From: Desulfovibrionaceae bacterium UBA3823
GTDB taxonomy: Bacteria > Desulfobacterota > Desulfovibrionia > Desulfovibrionales > Desulfovibrionaceae
Assembly: GCA_002369295.1 (NCBI GenBank)
Contig: DFDR01000252.1
Coordinates: forward strand, 1-5,323
Direction of reading: 5' to 3'
Length of the DNA: 5,323 nt
Each line of letters starts with the position of its first letter. Positions within the stretch are counted from its first letter, which is position 1. Shown piece by piece: positions 1-4,488 of the stretch. The notes beneath the pieces are model-generated. The model was not told where the DNA came from. It saw only the letters and a program-made list of their open reading frames with translations, and ran no database searches. Both the position numbers and the translations under genes were made by a program.

Positions 1-276
1 TTCGAGGGCGAGGTGGACGGCTGGATGCTCTCCAAGCTGAACATCCTGCTGGACTGCCTCCGCGCCAACCCGAAGGCTACTGACCTGCTCCTGCAGATCA
101 AGGGCCGACTGCCGGAGAGTTTTCTGCAGCGCAGGGTGTGGAGCTGTTCCCTGGCTGTGATGCAGAACGTGCGGCGACAGCGCCGAAATCATCGCCTGCC
201 GATGTGGCATGAGGTTTGCCGAGCATTTGAGGAGGCAACGCCCGAATGGCTGCGGGAGGCCGTGTTCCATGAGTAA
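1..276 (+). CDS. Unknown phage protein, 5'-truncated by the window edge
   Basis: The frame is open from the first base (reads FEGEV...), so the true start probably lies outside the window. The only internal candidate near the edge is GTG at 13, and it lacks a convincing ribosome binding site. The visible 91 residues look helical: a hydrophobic stretch (LNILLDCL), then a basic segment rich in Arg (VRRQRRNHR, around residues 58-66 from the window edge), and an acidic/aromatic tail (CRAFEEATPEWLREAVF). I do not recognise the family and see no catalytic motif. The stop overlaps the ATG of the next gene by 8 bases, which implies translational coupling and co-transcription with the methyltransferase operon. 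The coding assignment rests on the open frame and the overlap. Confidence 0.65.
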   Translation, partial: FEGEVDGWMLSKLNILLDCLRANPKATDLLLQIKGRLPESFLQRRVWSCSLAVMQNVRRQRRNHRLPMWHEVCRAFEEATPEWLREAVFHE

Positions 277-457
277 GACAGCCGAAACCGAGCGCAAGGA
301 ACGGCAGGCCCAGGTCAACGAGAAGCTGGTGCAGTCGCTCAAGAGCCTCTGCTTCGCTATCGGCGGCACCCATGTCGCGGGCTGGGTCGAGGAGGCAGAA
401 AGGGCCGCGAGGGAAGGGAGGACGGTCAATTTCGAAGGAGGCCTCAATGGCGCTTAA
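269..457 (+). CDS. Small unknown protein (62 aa), charged and helical
   Basis: I chose ATG at 269 because it overlaps the end of the upstream gene in the usual phage manner; an in-frame ATG at 209 lies deep inside that gene. The N-terminal 20 residues are highly charged (MSKTAETERKERQAQ), followed by an amphipathic stretch (LVQSLKSLCFAIGG) and an acidic/basic helix (WVEEAERAAREGR, about residues 39-51). No signal peptide, membrane segment or known motif is visible. Its last 11 bases overlap the methyltransferase start at 447. It is probably a small helical accessory protein of the operon, function unknown. Confidence 0.6.
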   Translation: MSKTAETERKERQAQVNEKLVQSLKSLCFAIGGTHVAGWVEEAERAAREGRTVNFEGGLNGA

Positions 458-902
458 CAAGGGCCTGATGTCCTCGAACAGCGATGAGTGGGACCCCCCC
501 CGCTGGCTCTTCGACAGACTCAACGAGCGTTTCCATTTCACTCTGGACGCGGCGGCGACGCAGGAAAACGCCCTATGCAAATTCTACCACTCTATAGAAA
601 CGGACGGACTTCAACACAACTGGGATGGGGAGCGAGTTTTCTGCAACCCTCCCTACAGCAAGATCGCCAAGTGGGTGAAGCACTTCTCCGAGCAGGCGGT
701 CAATGCCGACCTGATTGTGGCGCTTGTTCCAGCAAGACCCGACACGGCATGGTGGAACGACTACATCAGGACGGCAGACCTGATCCACTTCATCCGCGGA
801 CGACTGCGCTTCGGAGACAGCAAGAACAGCGCCCCGTTCCCGTCCGCGCTGGCGTTCTGGCTCGGTCTGGAGCGCATCTGCAGGAGGCCGACATGTCCGT
901 GA
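447..902 (+). CDS. Phage DNA N-6-adenine methyltransferase (Dam family, PF05869-like)
   Basis: This protein is predicted to transfer a methyl group from S-adenosylmethionine to adenine in DNA. Of 151 residues, the opening DEWDPPRWLFDRLN (13-26) matches the family's DEWxTP-type start, with Pro replacing the usual Thr. LDAAAT (33-38) follows, then the catalytic NPPY motif of amino-methyltransferases at 67-70, LVPARPDTAWW (93-103), and the family signature RGRLRFGDSKNSAPFPSA (117-134). Length fits the phage family. ATG 447 was chosen because AAGGAG at 435-440 sits 6 bases upstream; an in-frame start at 372 would add 25 basic, low-complexity residues. The target sequence cannot be read from the protein. 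Known roles for phage relatives include protection from host restriction and altering gene expression. An 8-base C run at 494-501 falls in codons 16-19. The gene overlaps its neighbours on both sides. Confidence 0.93.
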   Translation: MALNKGLMSSNSDEWDPPRWLFDRLNERFHFTLDAAATQENALCKFYHSIETDGLQHNWDGERVFCNPPYSKIAKWVKHFSEQAVNADLIVALVPARPDTAWWNDYIRTADLIHFIRGRLRFGDSKNSAPFPSALAFWLGLERICRRPTCP

Positions 903-1141
903 AGAAATTCCCGCGCTGGGACGATGACCCCGCCAACGGGGTGCCGGAGTGCTGCATCCACTGGCGGGGCGGGCATGACGTGGCGCGGTTCCGCTATTGG
1001 ATAGGGCATCCCGACAGGCTCCGCGTGGAGCAGGAGGACAGGCGCTGGTGGCTCGTGGATCTCTGGACGGGAGAGCGCCAAGCGCTTCGCGGAGGCTGTC
1101 TCGTAGTGGTTGAGCGCGGAGGGAGGGCGGTTGTCATTTAA
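893..1141 (+). CDS. Small unknown protein (82 aa), tryptophan-rich, beta-like
   Basis: Start ATG 893 overlaps the methyltransferase stop by 10 bases and follows CAGGAGG at 881-887, a good ribosome binding site. The protein is rich in Trp and Arg (FPRWDDD 6-12, HWRGG 23-27, RFRYWIGHP 32-40, RRWWLVDLWTGE 50-61) and ends in hydrophobic strands (GGCLVVVERGGRAVVI). The pattern of short alternating strands suggests a small beta-barrel-like domain, but this is inference and I recognise no family. It has a Cys pair at 20-21 and no transmembrane segment. It may act with the methyltransferase, to which it is translationally coupled; function unknown. Confidence 0.7.
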   Translation: MSVKKFPRWDDDPANGVPECCIHWRGGHDVARFRYWIGHPDRLRVEQEDRRWWLVDLWTGERQALRGGCLVVVERGGRAVVI

Positions 1142-1147
1142 GACTTT

Positions 1148-1239
1148 CGGGGGCGGTCCCCGAAACGGCGCGATGCAGTCTCCGCGCCGTGGAAGCAGGC
1201 CCCTGCCGTCTAGGTGAAGGCTCGGGACGGCGGGGGCCT
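1148..1239 (+). other. Structured intergenic segment with three consecutive hairpins
   Basis: Between the gene ending at 1141 and the start at 1257 lie three inverted repeats. The first has CGGGG (1148-1152) pairing with CCCCG (1158-1162). The second has ACGGCGCG (1165-1172) pairing perfectly with CGCGCCGT (1183-1190). The third has a 14-base arm at 1197-1210 pairing with 1226-1239, with one G-U wobble and a 15-base loop. There is no T-run, so this is not a standard rho-independent terminator. The last stem ends 3 bases before a very strong ribosome binding site. A leader, attenuator or RNA-processing element is inferred; nothing in the sequence names it. Confidence 0.5.
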
Positions 1240-1241
1240 TC

Positions 1242-1252
1242 AAAGGAGGTGA
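1242..1252 (+). promoter_or_regulatory. Near-perfect Shine-Dalgarno sequence for the coiled-coil gene
   Basis: AAAGGAGGTGA matches the canonical complement of the 16S rRNA 3' end almost completely, with 7 bases between GGAGG and ATG 1257. It is the strongest ribosome binding site in the window and fixes the start of the 1257 gene. It follows directly on a long hairpin, which could modulate access to it. Confidence 0.8.
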
Positions 1253-1256
1253 GGCG

Positions 1257-1466
1257 ATGGACGCAAACGAAACCGTGCTTGAGCTTCGGCGTCTGGAGCT
1301 TGAGATCATGGCCCACGAGAAGGCGCTGGAAGACCTCCGCAGGCAGAGCAGGGAGGTGCTGGAGGTGCTGGCTTCTCGCCCTCAAAAAAGAAGTTTGCTA
1401 GATCGGGAGGGCAGGCAGCGGTTCCTCCAAGGGTGCGGGAGCGCCAGCAAGAGGAGTCAGCAATGA
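1257..1466 (+). CDS. Small coiled-coil protein (69 aa) coupled to the integrase
   Basis: ATG 1257 follows AAAGGAGGTGA with ideal spacing. Residues 1-40 form a Leu-rich, highly charged helix (VLELRRLELEIMAHEKALEDL then RRQSREVLEVL in the same helix), typical of a short coiled coil that may dimerise. The C-terminal 25 residues are basic and Ser/Gln-rich and look unstructured. The stop TGA overlaps the integrase ATG (ATGA at 1463-1466), so translation is coupled. The position, directly upstream of int, is one often taken by excisionase, but I see no winged-helix or MerR-like motif, so that role is only a possibility. A run of six A at 1384-1389 precedes a stretch where the integrase frame is also open. 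Confidence 0.7.
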   Translation: MDANETVLELRRLELEIMAHEKALEDLRRQSREVLEVLASRPQKRSLLDREGRQRFLQGCGSASKRSQQ

Positions 1467-2542
1467 GCGTCTATCAGCGAGGAGACGGGCGGTGGGTCTG
1501 CAAATGGAGAGACCCATCCCGTCCTAAGGACAAGCCATGGGCCACAAGGTCTTTTCACACAAAGGAGGATGCCGATGCGTTTCAGGACGAAGTCACGCAG
1601 GAGGAACGCCAGTGTGCCCGCCTGACGGTGTATGAAGCCGTGGGCTTATACCTCAAAGACCACAATCTGAGCGCTAGCGTGGAACAACAATACCGCTGGC
1701 TTGTCGGCGGTGCGCGGCAAGACCAGATTCGAGCAAAGCAGAAGGTTGGCTATGCCGAGTGCATCGCCGACAGGTATGTTGACTCGCTCGACCGCCGAGA
1801 CCTCAACGCGGTGCGCGACTGCGCCAGAGCAGGAGGGTCCAGCAATGTGACAATCAATAAATGGATCGACAGGCTCAAGGCGGTCTTCGGCTACGCCGTG
1901 GAGGAGGAGTTGATCACCCGCAACCCGTGGGCGCACCACAGACCCCTCCCTGTCGAGAGGCGCGGGAGCAGGCAGGGAACGCCGGAACATTTTCTGGCTG
2001 TCTATGCCCACCTCCAGCCATGGATGCAGTGGGCCTGCCGGACTGCGCTGGCCCTCTGCCTGCGCCCTGGAAAGTCGGAGCTGTTCAGCCTGCAATGGAA
2101 GGCGTTCGACTTCCTGCACGGTGCTGTGACCGTGTTCATGGGCAAGGTCGGCATGTCCAAGACCGTCTACCCTCCGCAGGAGTACATGGAGGAGGCGCTG
2201 GAGCGGTACGAGGCCGACGGCAGGGACGATGCCCAGTACGTTTGCCGCAACTCTTTCGGGCAGCGCGTGAGGACATACTGCCATGCATGGCGGGACGCCG
2301 TGCGGAAGGCAGGGCGCGGATGGCTCCCTTTCTACTCCCTGCGGCATATCGCCGCGACGATGATGATTGCGGCCGGAGCAGACGTTGCCGCCGTTGCGGC
2401 CAATCTGGGCCATGCCAGCCCCGCGACCACGCTCAACGCCTACGCCCACGCCCTGCCCAGCGCTCAGAAGGCAGCCAGCGCCGTTCTTGGTGCAGCATGG
2501 TGCGGAACGGCTAAGGCAATTCCTGAAAAGTCAGACAGTTAG
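1463..2542 (+). CDS. int: Phage tyrosine integrase (site-specific recombinase)
   Basis: This 359-residue protein would catalyse integration and excision through a 3'-phosphotyrosyl intermediate. The N-terminus (YQRGDGRWVCKWRD, 4-17) looks like an arm-site-binding AP2-like domain. A helical core-binding domain spans about 52-160. The catalytic domain follows with Arg201 (LCLRPGKSEL), probable beta-hairpin Lys228 (FMGKVGMSK), box II YSLRH with Tyr291 and Arg294, His317 (NLGH) and nucleophile Tyr327 (NAYAHA). Tyr291 stands where most relatives have His. ATG 1463 was chosen because GAGGAG (about 1451-1456) precedes it, it overlaps the previous stop as ATGA, and MSVYQRGDG is a natural integrase N-terminus; upstream in-frame starts exist from 1433. 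No truncation is visible. The candidate att region lies just downstream. Confidence 0.96.
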   Translation: MSVYQRGDGRWVCKWRDPSRPKDKPWATRSFHTKEDADAFQDEVTQEERQCARLTVYEAVGLYLKDHNLSASVEQQYRWLVGGARQDQIRAKQKVGYAECIADRYVDSLDRRDLNAVRDCARAGGSSNVTINKWIDRLKAVFGYAVEEELITRNPWAHHRPLPVERRGSRQGTPEHFLAVYAHLQPWMQWACRTALALCLRPGKSELFSLQWKAFDFLHGAVTVFMGKVGMSKTVYPPQEYMEEALERYEADGRDDAQYVCRNSFGQRVRTYCHAWRDAVRKAGRGWLPFYSLRHIAATMMIAAGADVAAVAANLGHASPATTLNAYAHALPSAQKAASAVLGAAWCGTAKAIPEKSDS

Positions 2543-2580
2543 CTCTAAAACATCTCCCCGTTGGAGGAGAAGGTTTGAGC
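2542..2580. repeat. Imperfect inverted repeat after int; candidate attP core
   Basis: Starting at the last base of the int stop, TCTCC (2553-2557) pairs with GGAGA (2566-2570) across an 8-base spacer. Imperfect pairing extends outward to GCTC (2542-2545) with GAGC (2577-2580). There is no following T-run, so a terminator is unlikely. Tyrosine recombinase core sites are short imperfect inverted repeats around a 6-8 base crossover region, often next to int, so this fits, but no second att copy is available to prove it. Confidence 0.35.
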
Positions 2581-2582
2581 CA

Positions 2583-2600
2583 GTAATTTCAACATATTAC
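2583..2600. repeat. Perfect 5-base inverted repeat with 8-base AT-rich spacer
   Basis: GTAAT (2583-2587) and ATTAC (2596-2600) flank the AT-rich spacer TTCAACAT. It has the same geometry as the inverted repeat 30 bases upstream and is the more AT-rich of the two, which is usual for a crossover region. It is an alternative candidate core for integrase; a chance dyad is possible. Confidence 0.3.
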
Positions 2601-2610
2601 CCCCGCTTCC

Positions 2611-2643
2611 GCACCACGCCTGCACCACGGCTGCACCACAGCC
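2611..2643 (+). repeat. Three tandem 11-base repeats (GCACCAC plus 4)
   Basis: GCACCACGCCT, GCACCACGGCT and GCACCACAGCC lie head to tail with no gaps, 70 bases after the int stop. The first seven bases are identical in all three. Short direct repeats beside an integrase core site are typical of arm-type sites bound by the integrase N-terminal domain; binding by another protein is also possible. The repeat array is seen directly; the role is inferred. Confidence 0.75.
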
Positions 2644-2673
2644 CCAAGGCAGGCCGGAACCGCCCCTGCATCT

Positions 2674-2703
2674 CGCCTCGCCTCCCCGGCGGGGCGCTTT
2701 TTT
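2674..2703 (+). terminator. Rho-independent terminator after int/att region
   Basis: CGCCTCGCC (2674-2682) pairs with GGCGGGGCG (2688-2696), with one wobble and loop TCCCC, followed by C and six T (2698-2703). It would end transcripts from the int operon and insulate the promoter at 2736. There is no A-run on the 5' side, so it probably works in the plus direction only. Confidence 0.88.
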
Positions 2704-2735
2704 GTGGCCTCTAGCAGTTTCTGTATGGTTTTTCG

Positions 2736-2764
2736 TTGACATAAACTAGGGAAGGGCGTATGTT
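2736..2764 (+). promoter_or_regulatory. Strong sigma70-type promoter for the small-gene cassette
   Basis: A consensus -35 TTGACA (2736-2741), a 17-base spacer and -10 TATGTT (2759-2764) predict a start near 2771. It stands between the upstream terminator and the first gene at 2804, so the cassette has its own strong promoter. A weak dyad TGTT/AACA (2761-2774) overlaps the -10 and start point and could be part of an operator, but it is too short to call. Confidence 0.82.
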
Positions 2765-2803
2765 TTAATCAACAAGAAAGGGGAACACCCCGAGGAGGAA
2801 ACC

Positions 2804-3214
2804 ATGAGCCAGATTTTAGATTTTGAGGTGGACGGCTTACACGTCCAGCTTCCCAAGGCCCGCAAGGACTACCTCTGCCAGTATCCCGGCAGAGAGAACC
2901 CGCAGGGGGCCTATCTTCAGCTCCGCCTGAGCGCGGAGCCCCCGCACCTCTGCGCCACGTTCAACGGCGAGGTGGGGACGGCCGTGCCCGAGGACGTGTA
3001 CCACGGACACACCCTGCGCTTCGACTTCCCCTGCGATGCAAGGCTCAGGGACGTGCGCGAGGCCATGAAGAAGGTGGCCCCGATGTGCGCCGAGTTGGCC
3101 CGCGGGTACGACACCCGCTTTGACGGGCAGTCCATGGTGGGCGTGTACGACCGCGCCCTGCGCGACCGCATACAGGAAGAGGTAGACCACGCCTTTGGCG
3201 TGGAGAGGTGGTAG
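2804..3214 (+). CDS. Unknown protein (136 aa), first gene of the cassette
   Basis: ATG 2804 follows GAGGAGGA (2792-2799) with good spacing, about 33 bases after the predicted transcript start. The N-terminal half looks beta-rich (ILDFEVDGLHVQLP 4-17, GAYLQLRLSAE 35-45, HLCATFNGEV 48-57). The C-terminal half is helical (LRDVREAMKKVAPMCAELARG, then the end region RALRDRIQEEVDHAFG). FDGQSMVGVYD at 106-116 is a possible conserved turn. It is soluble, with no signal peptide or membrane segment. I do not recognise the family. As first gene under a strong promoter it is likely the most abundant product of the cassette. An anti-defence or regulatory role is conceivable but unsupported by any motif. 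Confidence 0.8.
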   Translation: MSQILDFEVDGLHVQLPKARKDYLCQYPGRENPQGAYLQLRLSAEPPHLCATFNGEVGTAVPEDVYHGHTLRFDFPCDARLRDVREAMKKVAPMCAELARGYDTRFDGQSMVGVYDRALRDRIQEEVDHAFGVERW

Positions 3215-3216
3215 TT

Positions 3217-3441
3217 ATGAGAGAGCACTACGAAGTCTGTCATTGCTCCTGCCCCTATCCTGAAACCGTATCCATTCACTGGACTCTCAGCGGGGCACAG
3301 AAGGCGTTCCGCAAGCGCAACCGCCATCTGTTCGACGAGGCTTATGCCGAGCGCCACGGCTACCAGAACACGGGGACCTTCGACAAGATTTTCTTCGTAG
3401 ACAGCGAGGGCGATAGGCGGGAGGTTCCCTATGGCGACTAA
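3217..3441 (+). CDS. Small unknown protein (74 aa)
   Basis: ATG 3217 lies 2 bases after the previous stop, with GGAGAGG at 3202-3208 as binding site; GTG 3208 in the same frame is a less likely start. The protein opens with a Cys-rich segment YEVCHCSCPYP (5-15), with Cys at 8, 10 and 12 that could suggest metal binding or simply a strand. A basic helix follows (SGAQKAFRKRNRHLF, 25-39), then a closing strand (DKIFFVDSEGD, 56-66). A pattern HxTLxxAxKA at 21-30 recurs in the next gene. No known family is recognised. It overlaps the next gene by 11 bases, so they are coupled. Confidence 0.72.
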   Translation: MREHYEVCHCSCPYPETVSIHWTLSGAQKAFRKRNRHLFDEAYAERHGYQNTGTFDKIFFVDSEGDRREVPYGD

Positions 3442-3646
3442 GCTCCAGAAGCCTACATCCGAGGGAGAGCGGGCCTATGGCGTCTATTTCACTGGCGGCC
3501 CCAAGGTTGAACTTGAGAGCGTACACGGAACGCTGGAGGACGCAGTAAAGGCCCGAACAGCCCTTCTTCGCCGTGAACGCGAAAACTGGGGCGGCGACAC
3601 CTATGATCATTGGTTCGGGGAGGGAGACCCAAGTGGAAAGAACTAA
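3431..3646 (+). CDS. Small unknown protein (71 aa)
   Basis: ATG 3431 overlaps the upstream gene by 11 bases and follows GGGAGG (about 3419-3424). A strand AYGVYFTGG (15-23) leads to VELESVHGTLEDAVKARTAL (26-45), a turn and helix, continued by a charged helix end (LRRERENW, 46-53) and an acidic, aromatic tail (DTYDHWFGEGD, 56-66). The pattern HxTLxxAxKA (32-41) matches one in the preceding protein, hinting at a related fold or tandem duplication, though overall similarity is low. No catalytic motif, signal or membrane segment is visible; function unknown. Confidence 0.7.
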   Translation: MATKLQKPTSEGERAYGVYFTGGPKVELESVHGTLEDAVKARTALLRRERENWGGDTYDHWFGEGDPSGKN

Positions 3647-3836
3647 GAAGCCCCGCCGTCACGCCGGAGGCCGTCCCGCCACGGGCCAGATGGCCCAGTT
3701 CCAGGTCAGGCTCCCTGCCGAGTGGATGCCCGCGCTGGACATGTCCGCGAGGGCGCAGGGTATGACCCGCTCCGGCCTCGTCCGCTGGCTTGTGGGAAGG
3801 CACCTCAAAGGCCCAGACAGCGCCCCGCAGGCCTGA
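3633..3836 (+). CDS. Ribbon-helix-helix DNA-binding protein (CopG/Arc-like)
   Basis: This protein likely binds DNA as a dimer and may repress its own promoter. From GTG 3633 it is 67 residues: a basic N-terminal arm (TKKPRRHAGGRP, 4-15), the DNA-contacting strand AQFQVRLP (21-28), helix A (AEWMPALDMSARAQGM, 29-44) and helix B (TRSGLVRWLVGRHL, 45-58), the layout of RHH repressors (VRLP...G(M/L)(T/S)RS). GTG 3633 was chosen because GGGGAGGGAG at 3617-3626 has correct spacing; ATG 3603 would add ten residues with a poorer site. It overlaps the preceding gene by 14 bases. As the last gene of a cassette of small unknown proteins it is a natural autoregulator; an excisionase-like or plasmid-type antitoxin role is less likely but possible. 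Confidence 0.85.
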   Translation: MERTKKPRRHAGGRPATGQMAQFQVRLPAEWMPALDMSARAQGMTRSGLVRWLVGRHLKGPDSAPQA

Positions 3837-3843
3837 AACGAAG

Positions 3844-3875
3844 AAGCCCCCAATCCGAAAAGGACGGGGGCTTTT
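3844..3875. terminator. Rho-independent terminator, probably shared by both strands
   Basis: AAGCCCCC (3844-3851) pairs perfectly with GGGGGCTT (3866-3873), with inner TCC/GGA pairing (3854-3856 with 3862-3864) around a GAAAA loop. On the plus strand TTTTCTG follows. On the minus strand the hairpin is followed by CTTCGTTT, a poorer T-tract. It lies between two convergent operons ending at 3836 and 3911, so it likely stops the small-gene cassette well and the opposing operon less efficiently. Confidence 0.87.
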
Positions 3876-3910
3876 CTGCTTTTCTACGGCTCCTGCTTCT
3901 GCGGCGTCTG

Positions 3911-4243
3911 CTAATTCTTCTCTCCGTTCTCGTAAATAATCTTCACGCCATACGCCTTGGCCACCTCATGTTCGCACCTGCATCCACGCGCCTGTTCCCA
4001 CCCGGAACAAAAGTAAGCCGCATGACATTTGCTCATGTTCTCGATGCTCTTGGCAAAGAAGCAGAGAGGAATATTTTCAACGCCACGCTCTTTCATGTTT
4101 TCCTTTTTGTACCATTCGTCGGTGAACAGGGTGTTGACCACCTTGTAGCCCATCGCCTCCAGGCGTTTGATCGCCCTTTCGCGGGTTGACACGATTTCCT
4201 CTTCCGTCTTGCCCGCCATGGGCTGACTTAACATCGCCTTCAT
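3911..4243 (-). CDS. DUF4406-family protein, nucleoside deoxyribosyltransferase-like
   Basis: The opening MLSQPMAGKTEEEI (4-17) and closing GWEQARGCRCEHEVAKAYGVKII (81-103, key residues Glu91, His92, Glu93) match the DUF4406 pattern. That family resembles nucleoside 2-deoxyribosyltransferases, with Glu91 in a position suited to the catalytic Glu. Phage members are thought to act in nucleotide metabolism, but the substrate is not known and activity here is inference. Length (110 aa) is normal for the family. Start ATG at 4243 has AAGGAG (minus strand, 4252-4257) 8 bases upstream. Cys residues at 61, 73, 79, 88 and 90 are unusually many. Local base composition is much lower in GC (24 of 60 at 4021-4080) than the plus-strand cassette (43 of 60 at 2941-3000), suggesting separate origin. 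Confidence 0.85.
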   Translation of the reverse strand: MKAMLSQPMAGKTEEEIVSTRERAIKRLEAMGYKVVNTLFTDEWYKKENMKERGVENIPLCFFAKSIENMSKCHAAYFCSGWEQARGCRCEHEVAKAYGVKIIYENGEKN

Positions 4244-4272
4244 CTCAGATTCTCCTTAAGCTAGCTTGGTTG

Positions 4273-4488
4273 CTAGAGATTAAACTGCTTTTCCTCGTTT
4301 TTCGGCGTCTGGTTGTCCAGAAAGCGCACGATGCTGGCGCAGAACGAAATCACGGCATCGCGGGGCCACTGCCTCGCGAAGTACATCTGCGCCCCGGACT
4401 GCAGGATCTCCTGAAAGATCTGCTCGCTAGGCCTGCTGTCCTTCTCTGCTCTTGCCCTTATTTCTTTGCAGATTTCCTGTACTGGCAT
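4273..4488 (-). CDS. Small unknown protein (71 aa)
   Basis: Start ATG at 4488 has GAGGAGAT on the minus strand (4494-4501) about 5 bases upstream, although this places the first 20 codons inside the end of the upstream gene. The protein is predicted helical: KEIRARAEKDSRPSEQIFQE (8-27), an aromatic stretch AQMYFARQWPRDAV (33-46), and ISFCASIVRFLDNQ (47-60), mildly hydrophobic but too short and charged for a clear membrane span. I do not recognise the family. A 62-base overlap with the upstream gene is unusual for phage genes. Internal Met35 would avoid the overlap but has no obvious binding site. Confidence 0.65.
   Translation of the reverse strand: MPVQEICKEIRARAEKDSRPSEQIFQEILQSGAQMYFARQWPRDAVISFCASIVRFLDNQTPKNEEKQFNL

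Noticed and set aside
488..892. Plus-strand open frame running through the methyltransferase into the next gene
   Set aside because: The methyltransferase motifs are in another frame; only the portion from ATG 893 is supported as a gene.
1646..2449. Long minus-strand open frame (267 codons) opposite the integrase
   Set aside because: It lies wholly antisense to a clear integrase gene, its composition is a shadow of GC-rich codons, and it has no recognisable domain.
1861..2514. Second plus-strand frame (217 codons) inside the integrase
   Set aside because: Shadow of the integrase reading frame; Arg/Gly/Pro-rich with no domain.
2611..2643. CRISPR-like or replication-iteron reading of the tandem repeats
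   Set aside because: Repeats are contiguous with no spacers, so not CRISPR; no replication initiator gene is nearby, so arm-type integrase sites are the better reading.
2543..2735. tRNA gene as an attachment target next to int
   Set aside because: No cloverleaf, anticodon arm or T-loop sequence could be traced on either strand.
2545..2742. Minus-strand 65-codon frame across the att/terminator region
   Set aside because: It spans a terminator and repeats, with composition dictated by these; no binding site or plausible protein.
2711..2749. CTAG and AGTTT/AAACT dyad around the -35 of the 2736 promoter
   Set aside because: Arms of 4-5 bases with a 22-base spacer are expected by chance; not enough for an operator call.
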